Source: Afipia carboxidovorans OM5
GTDB lineage: Bacteria; Pseudomonadota; Alphaproteobacteria; Rhizobiales; Xanthobacteraceae
Direction: 5' to 3'
Length of the DNA stretch: 64,000 bases
Assembly: GCF_000218565.1 (NCBI RefSeq)
Contig: NC_015684.1
Location: forward strand, 2,542,001-2,606,000
In this document: positions 42,829 through 51,287 of the stretch, in pieces
How the letters are laid out: each line of letters begins with the position of its first letter
How positions within the stretch are numbered: position 1 is the first letter of the stretch
Program-made: the position numbers and the translations under genes
The notes under the pieces: model-generated
What the model was told of the DNA's origin: nothing
Database searches by the model: none
What the model saw: only the letters and a program-made list of their open reading frames with translations

Positions 42829-42999
42829 TTAAAGCTTCGTGGCCGAGACGACGACGTCAGCGCCCTCGCGGGCGATCAGACGATCAATGGCTTCGCCGGT
42901 CAGCGTGATCTCACCGCGCAGCAACAGGCCGTCGAATTTCACAACGCGGGACAGTTCGACGCGATACTGCGCCGTCGGCTTGTAGGTTTTTGTCGTCAT
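42829..42999 (-). CDS. Small phage protein of unknown function
   Basis: 56 residues (MTTKTYKPTAQYRVELSRVV, then a short LTGEAIDRLIAREGADVVVS end). 'aaggaaa' ahead of the ATG at 42999 fixes the start. It lies between two tail-structure genes. No family is recognised. Confidence 0.55.
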   Translation of the reverse strand: MTTKTYKPTAQYRVELSRVVKFDGLLLRGEITLTGEAIDRLIAREGADVVVSATKL

Positions 43000-43009
43000 T
43001 GTGATTTCC

Positions 43010-45280
43010 TTACAGCGCATACATCGCGATGTTCTGGACGAATGGCTCATCCGTCACTTCGCTCGATGTCATATCGATCCGGGCCCGGGCCGAAGTAGTT
43101 TCCGGCACAGTGAAGCTCGCAAGCAACGTCCGCTTCTCAGAATTGATCAGATCGGGCGTCACCACAGTCGCGGTCGGCGTGTAGACGGTCGAGCCGATGA
43201 TCAGCTTCGGCGCAGCCGTGTGCTTACCGGGATCATAACAGTCGAGAACAGCCTCGATCTGAACCGAGGTGGTCGAGACACCGAACTCATGATCCACCGA
43301 CACGGCGACCATGTCTCCGCGCGGCCGGAACGTATAGCCGCGCGCCGTTGCGTCCATGACGATGGCTGGCTGAAGGTCGGTCGTTCCGACGAAGATGGCG
43401 CGCAGCCGAACCAGCGCTGGTAGGCCGACCATGCTATCGGCACCGTTCGCATTGTCGAACGTCATCGCCTGCCACTCATCCGACCCCGAGGGCTGGATTT
43501 CCCAGATGAGTGACGTGCCGCCCGGCTGCCAGCCGCCGTGCAACAGACGAACCTCGGTCATGCCGTTTTCGAGCGTGAGCGCATCGAACTCGACGACGGT
43601 GCGCGTCGCAGCGAAAGACGCACCGTTGAGACGCATCGCAAAATCGCTGTCGATGACAACCTGCGACCAGACGCCGTCAGTGCAGACGAAGCGCGAACCT
43701 TGCGTGTAGCTATTGCCTGCGACCGTCCCGAGGGCGTGGTTTCCGGTTGTTACCGTGAACCACGCGTACCGCTTACCGCTCTCAAGAAGTGTCGGCCGGA
43801 ACGAGAAGTTGACCCAATCGAGCGAAAGATCGCCTGGCGCCTTGACCGTGGAAACGACGACAGATTTGAAATTCGGAGCGCCGCCTTCGTCGCACTCGCA
43901 AACGAAAAGATGCACGTCGCCGGTCGCCCCGACCTTTGCAAAATCGAGGTCGATTGAAGTCAAGATCATAGGCTGCGAGCACAACCACGTTTGACCATGA
44001 ACCGACCCGTTCACGCCGATTTCTTCCCTCACGTACTCCCAATACACATCGTTGACGGTCCGGGTGATGACTTTTCGGACCGCACGGAGCACATGGCCAG
44101 CCCATCCCACGTTGCCAGCGATGTTGACGACCTCGAACGTCTCACCGTTATGCGTGAACAGTTCGCCTACCGACAGATGCGCCGTGTTCGCCCATTCGGC
44201 GTTGTTCTCGCAGACTGTGACAGTCGGGCCGTATTCGATGACCTGCCGCGCAATCTCCTTGCGGATCGCGGTAACGACGGTGTGCGTGGTCTGGCTGATA
44301 TTGACGTTCGAACCATCGCTGAGGACTTCGAGGCGCGTCACCTCCGTCCATGCCGGCATCAGCAGCGTGCCCGCCATACGAATTGCCGGTGAACCGGGAT
44401 CGAGCAACGCGAGTTGCGCGTCTCGCTCGGCAGCCCACGGAAAGCGGATGCCCTCACGCACGCGCGCCAGCCAACTGGCATGCGTCTTGTCCCACTCTTC
44501 CTGAAGCAACCCCGGATCGTACCAATAGGCTCGAGCCTCGTCCGGAAGGGCGAGCAGGCGTCGTGTGGCAGCGACGTCGCGCTTGAGCTGGCGAATGATC
44601 GTCGGGTGCGGAATATCGCTCAAGCGTTGCGTGATATTGACGATGTCGGTCTCAATCGCAGTGGTCCGACGCTTGATGTTCGTCAGATCAGCCTCGTTCA
44701 CGCTCACGCGCTTTTCGACCTCGTAGAGCGATTTGACACGAGAGCCCTCTCCGGGCTCGATCAGCGCAATGCCCTGCGAAGACAGCAACACCCATGCGAC
44801 GATCGCGTCGGTGCCGGCGACCACCGGACGCAACGCCGGCGCCGGCGACGCCACGCCCTGCTGAACGGTGAATGTCGCTGCTCGCACCTCGCGCTTCGGC
44901 GCGGTCTGCTGGACAGGCACAGACGTCTCGACGTCGGTCGATGTCTCGAAGATTCGCAGCGCGGTCTCCGTCTCGACGTTGCCGCGCATGATGATTGCCA
45001 CCCATCGCTGATCCGAGGCGGCCAGCGGGATGTGCACCTGCAGATTGATATCGGTCGAGGCGTCGGCGGCGTAGACGATATCGTCGGTGTAATAACGGCC
45101 GGGCGTCAGGCGCACGATCTGTGCCGACTGCTGGGTCGCGGTGAAGCCAGCCCAATGCGCGGGATAGCCGATCGCGTCGCTGACAACGTTGTCGAGCGCA
45201 CCCTGCGCGGATGCACCGATACCTTCGACATCCTCGTTCTCGAGGACCTCTGCATCATTAAAAAGAATGCGCTGCGACAT
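43010..45280 (-). CDS. Large phage tail/baseplate structural protein
   Basis: 756 residues. The N-terminal region ('NDAEVLENEDVEGIGASAQGALDN', 'GRYYTDDIVYAADASTDIN') suggests attachment to the baseplate. A coiled region ('RRTTAIETDIVNITQRLSDI') is followed by strand-rich domains. It fits a fibre, spike or receptor-binding baseplate protein located between gpI and the small fibre genes. The exact family is not recognised. Confidence 0.65.
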   Translation of the reverse strand: MSQRILFNDAEVLENEDVEGIGASAQGALDNVVSDAIGYPAHWAGFTATQQSAQIVRLTPGRYYTDDIVYAADASTDINLQVHIPLAASDQRWVAIIMRGNVETETALRIFETSTDVETSVPVQQTAPKREVRAATFTVQQGVASPAPALRPVVAGTDAIVAWVLLSSQGIALIEPGEGSRVKSLYEVEKRVSVNEADLTNIKRRTTAIETDIVNITQRLSDIPHPTIIRQLKRDVAATRRLLALPDEARAYWYDPGLLQEEWDKTHASWLARVREGIRFPWAAERDAQLALLDPGSPAIRMAGTLLMPAWTEVTRLEVLSDGSNVNISQTTHTVVTAIRKEIARQVIEYGPTVTVCENNAEWANTAHLSVGELFTHNGETFEVVNIAGNVGWAGHVLRAVRKVITRTVNDVYWEYVREEIGVNGSVHGQTWLCSQPMILTSIDLDFAKVGATGDVHLFVCECDEGGAPNFKSVVVSTVKAPGDLSLDWVNFSFRPTLLESGKRYAWFTVTTGNHALGTVAGNSYTQGSRFVCTDGVWSQVVIDSDFAMRLNGASFAATRTVVEFDALTLENGMTEVRLLHGGWQPGGTSLIWEIQPSGSDEWQAMTFDNANGADSMVGLPALVRLRAIFVGTTDLQPAIVMDATARGYTFRPRGDMVAVSVDHEFGVSTTSVQIEAVLDCYDPGKHTAAPKLIIGSTVYTPTATVVTPDLINSEKRTLLASFTVPETTSARARIDMTSSEVTDEPFVQNIAMYAL

Positions 45281-45288
45281 GGTCGCTC

Positions 45289-45909
45289 CTACAAGCTCTT
45301 GCGATCGATGAATTCGTCGAAGCCCATACCGAAGGCCATTTCGTCAAAAAAAGGCCGACGGCGATGGGCGAACGTGGCGGTGTATTGCGTGCCTGGCGCT
45401 TTCGAGACCGTGGCAGCGATATTCGCGCGTCGGATCGGCTCTCGATCGACACGGACGAGTGCATGGCGGCCGAGAGCGCCACGGCCAAGCACGAGGCCGC
45501 GGCGGTGTCGCTTCAGGCCAACCTTGATGAGGTAGAGCGCGGTGTAGGCCGGAAACTTGAGCGGCTGGACACCAAGGGCCGACCGGCCCAGCACGAAGCG
45601 TCGCGGATGAGCTACCGTCGAGATAAGCAAGGCGTCGACATACGTCAGAAAGCTGCGCAGTCCGAGCCGTGTTCCTTTGAGCCCGGCCAATCGCAACGCA
45701 TCTTCGATCATTGTGCGCTTGCGCGCGACGGTCCAATCATCGAACCAAAGGTCGACGCTCTCGTGCTCGGCCAAGAATGGAATGAACGGAATAAGCGTCT
45801 GCGCGGGATCGAGCAGTTCGCGGATCGGGACCGGCAACACGTCCGTCATCGCGAGCGTAACGCCACGCTCGAAGGCTGTGGCGTTCGCCGGCAACAGATC
45901 CTCGCTCAT
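45289..45909 (-). CDS. Tail protein I (P2 gpI-like)
   Basis: 206 residues with the gpI pattern 'LPANATAFERGVTLAM', 'PVPIRELLDPAQTLIPFIPFLAEHESVDLWFDDWTVARKRTMIEDAL', followed by a basic tail-fibre attachment region. It is a baseplate wedge component and overlaps gpJ by four bases. Confidence 0.9.
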   Translation of the reverse strand: MSEDLLPANATAFERGVTLAMTDVLPVPIRELLDPAQTLIPFIPFLAEHESVDLWFDDWTVARKRTMIEDALRLAGLKGTRLGLRSFLTYVDALLISTVAHPRRFVLGRSALGVQPLKFPAYTALYLIKVGLKRHRRGLVLGRGALGRHALVRVDREPIRRANIAATVSKAPGTQYTATFAHRRRPFFDEMAFGMGFDEFIDRKSL

Positions 45910-46805
45910 GTGGCGACCTCGACCGTGATGTCGATGTCGGTGCAGACCGGGATTTGATACGGCGATGCGACAACGTCTGCCGGCGGCGAGATATGCTCGA
46001 CGCCGATGATGGAGGCTCCATAGGCTGCACCAGCGAGCAGATCGCGCTGCACCGTGGCGGCAATGAGAAAACGCCCTTGCGTAGCCGCACGCACCCGGGA
46101 CACGGCTTCGAGCCGCACCAATTCAGCGTCCGGACCGACCGGGACGCGAATGACCTGCGACACGGTGTAGGCCAGTCGCTCCGCCGGCAGCACCGAAATG
46201 CCGATCGCCTCCGGTTTGGAGGCGTCGCTCGTGACAGCATTGCGAACCGCCGCGATATCGTCGGCCGTCGTGATGCCATCGGCGCCGGCAATGACGACAT
46301 CGGTTTCGCCGCGTCGACCATGTATCGCCCAACCGTTCACTGCAGCAGCCGCCATCGCAGGCCACGCCGTGTAGGCTTCGTACAGCAGCCTCGAAGCGCT
46401 ACCCGCAGATGCCTTGTCGAAGCTCAACAGGTAGCGGTTGAGAAGCTGAGCGTCAGTTTCCGGAATGCCTGGCGCGGTCTCAAGGCGAACGATGTTCTGG
46501 CGCGCCACTACGGCATCAAGGTTTGCGCCCTTCGCGAGAGGTGCCAGAACCGCCTTGACGGCATCGTTGACGCGTGCGCGGTCGAGCAGTCGCAGATAGC
46601 TCCACGCCTGACCGACGATGACAACGGGGTCGGTTTCCAGAGCACCAACGTCGTAGGGCGGCAAAGACGGATCGGCCTCGCGCGCATCATCCCAAACCGT
46701 CAAAAATCGTGTGCGAAATGCCGAGAATAGCTGCTCGTAGTCGAGCGGCTCGATCGCCTGCGGCGACGGCAGGCGAGAAAGATCGATAGCTGTCGGCGCT
46801 GTCAT
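45906..46805 (-). CDS. Baseplate assembly protein J (P2 gpJ-like)
   Basis: 299 residues with the gpJ pattern 'PPYDVGALETDPVVIVGQAWSYLRLLDRARVNDAVKAVLAPLAKGANLDAVVARQNIVRLE' (shown in part here) and 'LLNRYLLSFDKASAGSA'. It is a wedge subunit of the baseplate, in the canonical V-W-J-I order. It overlaps gpW by four bases. Confidence 0.9.
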   Translation of the reverse strand: MTAPTAIDLSRLPSPQAIEPLDYEQLFSAFRTRFLTVWDDAREADPSLPPYDVGALETDPVVIVGQAWSYLRLLDRARVNDAVKAVLAPLAKGANLDAVVARQNIVRLETAPGIPETDAQLLNRYLLSFDKASAGSASRLLYEAYTAWPAMAAAAVNGWAIHGRRGETDVVIAGADGITTADDIAAVRNAVTSDASKPEAIGISVLPAERLAYTVSQVIRVPVGPDAELVRLEAVSRVRAATQGRFLIAATVQRDLLAGAAYGASIIGVEHISPPADVVASPYQIPVCTDIDITVEVAT

Positions 46806-47224
46806 GGGGTCACCGTCAAACCGATATCGGACCTAGTGAACCGAACCGTCCGCACGCCGCGCTCTGGGGTAAAATCGCCAAGATGACCTCGCGGCATATA
46901 AATCCCGTCAATCTGCCATCCCAAGCTCCCGAGGCGCATAGCGTCGGGGTCTCCAAACGGCGTGATCTGCGTGACGCGATACCGCGGCTCCCACAGGTCG
47001 ATCGCGACGCACACCGCGGTCCAGAATTTCAGCACCGTGGAAGGCACCATCTTTCTGCCGAGTACATTTGGCACGAACGAGCCGAACCAGCGGCGCATCA
47101 CCCTCTCACCGAAGCACGTCGTAAAAATCACGCAGATCGATTGAACGACATGTGCCCAGCCAGAGATCACCTTGCCGGTGGTGCGATCGACGCCTGCGCC
47201 GGGGAATGGAGCGATCTGCGGCAT
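46802..47224 (-). CDS. Baseplate wedge protein W (GPW/gp25-like)
   Basis: 140 residues. The domain 'GKVISGWAHVVQSICVIFTTCFGERVMRRWFGS' is GPW/gp25-like, with the C-terminal 'FTPERGVRTVRFTRSDIGLTVTP' as a strand-rich cap. gp25-type proteins begin baseplate wedge assembly. The start overlaps the gpV stop (TAATG). Confidence 0.9.
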   Translation of the reverse strand: MPQIAPFPGAGVDRTTGKVISGWAHVVQSICVIFTTCFGERVMRRWFGSFVPNVLGRKMVPSTVLKFWTAVCVAIDLWEPRYRVTQITPFGDPDAMRLGSLGWQIDGIYMPRGHLGDFTPERGVRTVRFTRSDIGLTVTP

Positions 47225-47856
47225 TATCCGACCTTCGCGTAAGCCCGCTCGGCCGGGCCGCCGTCCGTGATGATGACGGGGCCTTCCGTGCGCCCCTTGT
47301 CGCGCTGGCCGATATACGTTGCACCCGCAACGCTCACGGTCGGGGCGGTAACGTTGACCTTGCCATCGACAATTTCGACCTCGGCGCTGCCGAACTTCAG
47401 CGTCGCTGCGCTGGTAGTCAGCGACAGCGTGGCCTTGTCGTCGATCGAAATCGTGTAGCTGTCCGCCTTCTCGACGATTTTCAGCTTGCCGAAAGTCGTG
47501 ACGTGCTCATCCGGCTGATCGGAAGGCGACTTGTTCTGATCACTCCACGTCATCGGCAGCAGCACGGCCTGCCGAGCCTCGCCGTTCGGGGCGAACATCG
47601 TCATCTGTTGCCCGACCGTCGGCGGCCGGTGCGCCTTGTAGGCGCCGGCGAACTGCCCGTAAGGCACCCATGCCGACTTCAGAGGCGTCCCGTCCCTCTC
47701 GCCAATCTCAATGCGCGCCAGGTGCTTCTTGGCGTCAACATCGGTCACCTTGCCGTGGCGGATCGTGTTGTCTTGCTTTCGCTCGAGCTCAGCCACGCGC
47801 ATCAGCAGCCGCGTGAGTTCTTCCTCGAGGTTCGCAATGCGGTCCCAAAAGTCCAT
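47224..47856 (-). CDS. Baseplate assembly protein V (P2 gpV-like)
   Basis: 210 residues: an N-terminal helix ('MDFWDRIANLEEELTRLLMRVAELER'), an OB-like domain ('GKVTDVDAKKHLARIEIGERDGTPLKSAWVPYG') and a C-terminal beta-helix-like stretch ('ATLSLTTSAATLKFGSAEVEIVDGKVNVTAPTVSVAG'). This is the layout of P2 gpV, the membrane-piercing spike. Confidence 0.9.
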   Translation of the reverse strand: MDFWDRIANLEEELTRLLMRVAELERKQDNTIRHGKVTDVDAKKHLARIEIGERDGTPLKSAWVPYGQFAGAYKAHRPPTVGQQMTMFAPNGEARQAVLLPMTWSDQNKSPSDQPDEHVTTFGKLKIVEKADSYTISIDDKATLSLTTSAATLKFGSAEVEIVDGKVNVTAPTVSVAGATYIGQRDKGRTEGPVIITDGGPAERAYAKVG

Positions 47857-47860
47857 ACCG

Positions 47861-48670
47861 CTACTCCCGCGTCGGCACCCCGCCGACGCTCGAGCCTTCA
47901 GGCGTCACGGCGATATCGACATTCAAATCGTCATCCTCGGCCACGATCTCGCTGGCAAGGCTCGGCACCTCAGATGCCATTGGCACGATGCCGAGCGCCG
48001 TCACCTCATCGAGCGCGAGGCCAAGCGACTGCTGCACCTGCGCCCAATCTGGGACCGGCTGCCCGGTCGCTGCAGCGCGAAGCAGCGGAGCAAATTTCTT
48101 CACCGTGTCCTCGCCTTCGAACGCCGCGAACACAGTCTCCCAAGCTGGCGGCAGTGGCGCGCCAGGCACGGGATCAGTCAGCGGTTTGCACTGGATTTCG
48201 AGCCGACGTGCAGCAAACCGAATTCCCTTCTCGGCAGCAGCTCCGCGCTCCGCACGAAGGCCTATGACTTCACAGGCGAACGTCCGCCACAGGTTGGCCC
48301 AAACTGATTGACCAGCCTGAAGCTCGACAACGGCTTGCCGCTCGATCAGATCGAGCGTCATTTCCATCCCCTCATCAGTCTGTGGGATGAACGTCTCGCC
48401 GCCCTCGGCATCCTTGTCGGGGGCCTTGGCGACGCAGGCAATCTCGAGCGCCAGCGTGACCGTGCTATCCCCGCCGATGATGTCCTTGCCATGAATGTCG
48501 CCGCGCTCGGTTGAGCGACTGTCTGTGAACACAGCGATCGCCGGAACAGCGGCGCTGTCTTCAGTGATGTTAGGATCAAGCAACGAAGACTTGACCTCTA
48601 ACCCGGCAAGCGTCTTGTTGAGCAGCGCAAGCACCGTCAGGTGACGAAGGACAAGCTGCGAAAGGCTCAT
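47861..48670 (-). CDS. Putative tail terminator / neck protein
   Basis: 269 residues. An N-terminal helix and 'VPAIAVFTDSRSTERGDIHGKDIIGGDSTVTLALEIACV' are followed by 'RFAARRLEIQCKPLTDPVPG'. The layout resembles tail-terminator/neck proteins between the head-tail joining gene and gpV, but the sequence family is not recognised. It overlaps its upstream neighbour by four bases. Confidence 0.5.
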   Translation of the reverse strand: MSLSQLVLRHLTVLALLNKTLAGLEVKSSLLDPNITEDSAAVPAIAVFTDSRSTERGDIHGKDIIGGDSTVTLALEIACVAKAPDKDAEGGETFIPQTDEGMEMTLDLIERQAVVELQAGQSVWANLWRTFACEVIGLRAERGAAAEKGIRFAARRLEIQCKPLTDPVPGAPLPPAWETVFAAFEGEDTVKKFAPLLRAAATGQPVPDWAQVQQSLGLALDEVTALGIVPMASEVPSLASEIVAEDDDLNVDIAVTPEGSSVGGVPTRE

Positions 48671-49065
48671 TTCGTCACCACCAACGCGCAGATGATGCGC
48701 GACCCGCTGTCGTACGTGTCGACCACCTCAAAGCGCTCGATAGGGTCTGGCGCCGTTGTCGCGATGACGTCACCTTGTCGCGGGAGCCCGTTCGTAAACT
48801 GCGACCTATCGAACGTGGCATGTGCATCTTGCCGCGAAGCGCGAGCGTTAAATTCTGTTTTCCGCCGATCGCCGTCTGCGAATGACATCTGCGCGACGCC
48901 GCGCAGCAATGATCCGGTTACAACGCCAGACTGGCGATTATCTCCAGCTGTGGGGTTTCCGAAATTGTCAGTCGGCCGCTTTGGCGTGAACGTCAACTGC
49001 TGGCCGAACGCAGCATCCACCGCGTTCGAAAGCTGGCTTCCGAGCTCGGTGAATGCTGACGTCAT
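48667..49065 (-). CDS. Putative head-tail joining protein (lambda FII-like)
   Basis: 132 residues beginning MTSAFTELGSQLSNAVDAAFG, then 'GVVTGSLLRGVAQMSFADGDRRKTEF' and a closing strand segment ('GDVIATTAPDPIERFEVVDTYDSGSRIICALVV'). Both resemble lambda FII-type joining proteins. 'gaggg' precedes the ATG at 49065. Position directly after the major capsid gene supports the role. Confidence 0.6.
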   Translation of the reverse strand: MTSAFTELGSQLSNAVDAAFGQQLTFTPKRPTDNFGNPTAGDNRQSGVVTGSLLRGVAQMSFADGDRRKTEFNARASRQDAHATFDRSQFTNGLPRQGDVIATTAPDPIERFEVVDTYDSGSRIICALVVTK

Positions 49066-49084
49066 GTCGCTGCCCTCGCAGACC

Positions 49085-50104
49085 TTACGTGCCCTGCTTG
49101 CCCTTGATGAGGACACGAGGACGGGTGCAGTACGACAGGGCATTCATCTGCACATCGAGATGCATGCCCTTGTCGTTCTGCATCGGATAGATCTTCTCGT
49201 ACAGGCGCTTGCCCATCGTGTTGACCGTCTCGTTGTAGTCGGCCGGCGCATAGACGGTGCTGAACAAGCCCGGCGCACCGACCGGGAAGAAATGCGCCTT
49301 GTCGGTGTCGACGAAGGCCGTATTGCCGACCTGGCCGCGGTAGTTTTCGAAGTGGATGCCGCCGAAATTGAAGCTGCCGAAGGATCCGCTCGCACCGTTG
49401 TTGACATAGGCCTCACGAAGCTGCGCGGCGTCCTGCTGCTGCAGATATGTGGCGCGGACTTCGTTGTTCTTGATCAGCGCATCAAAGAAGGCGTCGCCGC
49501 ACAGCGCATGGATGCCACTGAACGGCACCGCACCGAGCTCGGCCGCCATCAGACGATACACGGCACCGCATTGCGCGCGGACATTCCCGTCCTTCTTGTT
49601 TGCGAAGTCCCACGCGATCTCATCGATCTGCGTCACGCCGAACTCATTGAAAAGGTTGAGCGTGGACCCGTCGGCGTAGGTGATGATGCCTTTGACAGCA
49701 CCGAGGCGGGCGTACTCTTCGGTCGCGTCCATTGACTGCGAGTGCGCTTGGCTGCGCTCGGACACTTTGTCCATCACCATCTCGACAGCGCTCTCCTGCC
49801 CAAAAGCACGGACGCCCTGCACCTCCTCCGCCATGACCGCGTCATTGATCTCGAAATGGGGAACGGCGAGGGAGCGCACCGAACGCTTCGGCTTTTCGGC
49901 CGTCTGCCCCGGTCCGCCGCGCGGAGTGGGCGCCACGAGCGTCAGAATGCCGTTCTTCTCTTCGAGCAGGATCGAAGTTGTGGCGACGGAGCGGGTGCGG
50001 AAGATGCCCAACTGGCCGATCCGGCCGGGCACGAACTTCAGCTTGTTGATGGCGTCAGTCAGCGGGACAACGCCGAACGCCGGATTGCGGAAAAGGTCTA
50101 ACAT
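49085..50104 (-). CDS. Major capsid protein (lambda gpE-like)
   Basis: 339 residues of the lambda gpE major capsid family: 'IGQLGIFRTRSVATTSILLEEKNGILTLVAPTPRGGPG', 'RSVRSLAVPHFEINDAVMAEEVQGVRAFG' and 'GGIHFENYRGQVGNTAFVDTDKAHFFPVGAPGLFSTVYAPADYNETVNTMGKRLYEK' (key parts). It forms the icosahedral shell. The start at 50104 follows 'ggag'; a longer frame would run through the terminator upstream. Confidence 0.92.
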   Translation of the reverse strand: MLDLFRNPAFGVVPLTDAINKLKFVPGRIGQLGIFRTRSVATTSILLEEKNGILTLVAPTPRGGPGQTAEKPKRSVRSLAVPHFEINDAVMAEEVQGVRAFGQESAVEMVMDKVSERSQAHSQSMDATEEYARLGAVKGIITYADGSTLNLFNEFGVTQIDEIAWDFANKKDGNVRAQCGAVYRLMAAELGAVPFSGIHALCGDAFFDALIKNNEVRATYLQQQDAAQLREAYVNNGASGSFGSFNFGGIHFENYRGQVGNTAFVDTDKAHFFPVGAPGLFSTVYAPADYNETVNTMGKRLYEKIYPMQNDKGMHLDVQMNALSYCTRPRVLIKGKQGT

Positions 50105-50121
50105 GATCGGTAGCTCCAATG

Positions 50122-50143
50122 AAAAAGGCCGCCCGCGGCGGCC
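50122..50143 (-). terminator. Intra-operon terminator ahead of the major capsid gene
   Basis: Perfect 7-bp stem ggccgcc/ggcggcc with a 3-base loop, followed by TTTTT on the minus strand, between the decoration-protein stop and the capsid start. Confidence 0.75.
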
Positions 50144-50181
50144 GTGTTGATGGATTGACGCGAGCGCCCTTTTCGGGAGCG

Positions 50182-50856
50182 TTAGCGAACGATGATGCCG
50201 CGCTCGGCGAGCTGCGAGACAGCGGCGGCCTTCTGCTGGTCGGTGATACCAGCCGGCCACTCGAGGCACTTGCCGTTGACGGTGCAGTCGCGGGTGATAC
50301 CCGCAATCTCAACGCTTTCGCCGGCGCCGGTGGTCGCGGGATAGAGCGCGATCGCCACGGCGATGGCGAGCCCCGCAGCGTCAGCGAGATTGAGGGCGCC
50401 GAACTCGGCCAGCGTGGCGTCGGTCTCGGTCACGGTAACATCGAAGCCATCCCCGACCACAAAGTCCGCAGCGCCATCGGCGATGACGAACTTGATGTCG
50501 TCAGCGAAGGTCGCGCCCACCGCGACGTCGCCGATCACGTCACCGTTCGGATTTTCGACGCGGAAGGTGCCACCATTTGCGGCGGCCGCGATGCAGCGGA
50601 CCGTGTACACACCGAGCTTCGCACCCGGCAGGATCGGCGTGTTCGCATCGAGGGTCATCGTGCCGTCGCCCGTGTTTGCGCCGCCAGCCTTCACGGCAGA
50701 CGCTGCAGCCATGGCTTTTGCGGCACTCACACCGAGAACGGTGCCCGCGAGAATAGTCTGTGAAGCTCCGATCTTGAGGTTGTCGCGGCTGCGGTTGCCA
50801 TTGGCCTCCGCGAGCACAAACTCGGCCGGATGCCGGCCTTCAACGAAGGGGGTCAT
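50182..50856 (-). CDS. Head decoration protein (lambda gpD-like)
   Basis: 224 residues. The N-terminus ('MTPFVEGRHPAEFVLAEANGNRSRDNLKIGASQTILAGTVLG') matches head decoration proteins. A repeat-like strand region and a conserved ending ('CTVNGKCLEWPAGITDQQKAAAVSQLAERGIIVR', in part) complete it. It stabilises the shell after DNA packaging. Its place between protease/scaffold and capsid is the lambda order. Confidence 0.88.
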   Translation of the reverse strand: MTPFVEGRHPAEFVLAEANGNRSRDNLKIGASQTILAGTVLGVSAAKAMAAASAVKAGGANTGDGTMTLDANTPILPGAKLGVYTVRCIAAAANGGTFRVENPNGDVIGDVAVGATFADDIKFVIADGAADFVVGDGFDVTVTETDATLAEFGALNLADAAGLAIAVAIALYPATTGAGESVEIAGITRDCTVNGKCLEWPAGITDQQKAAAVSQLAERGIIVR

Positions 50857-50903
50857 TGTGAATTCCTTCTTGTGAGAGATTTTTGGTTGCAGTAGCGCCC
50901 GCG

Positions 50904-51287
50904 TTACGAAACGCGAGCGTTCATCCGCTCGACGGACTTATCCCACGAAGCCGCGGTGCCTTCCGGCTTCGCGCCATCGGCGCCGACAGTAACGAGGCCA
51001 CCGATAGCGTCCTTGGAACGATCACCTTGCGGCGCGACCGCCGCGGGCTGTGCGACGTCGAGGCCTGCGAGCGCGCCGTCGATCGCTTCCGCGGACAGGT
51101 CGGTGTTCATCAGCATGTGATGAGCCGACTTCTCGCGCCCCTTGTAGTTCTCCGAGCCCATCACGGCTTTGAACCGCTCGCGCTCGGACTTCACGCCTTC
51201 CGCGCGCGCAGTTTTGACGGCGGTGTCATGATCGGCCTTGGAAATGCCCTTCGGGGCGTCCGCGGCAGGCTGTTCGTTGGTGTCCAT
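50904..51287 (-). CDS. Nested scaffold protein (lambda Nu3-like), internal start
   Basis: An in-frame ATG at codon 306 of the protease gene is preceded by 'aaagg' 9 bases upstream. It would give 127 residues beginning MDTNEQPAADAPKGISKADH: acidic and helical, the usual scaffold type. The overlap with the protease is in the same frame and ends at the same stop. Confidence 0.55.
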   Translation of the reverse strand: MDTNEQPAADAPKGISKADHDTAVKTARAEGVKSERERFKAVMGSENYKGREKSAHHMLMNTDLSAEAIDGALAGLDVAQPAAVAPQGDRSKDAIGGLVTVGADGAKPEGTAASWDKSVERMNARVS

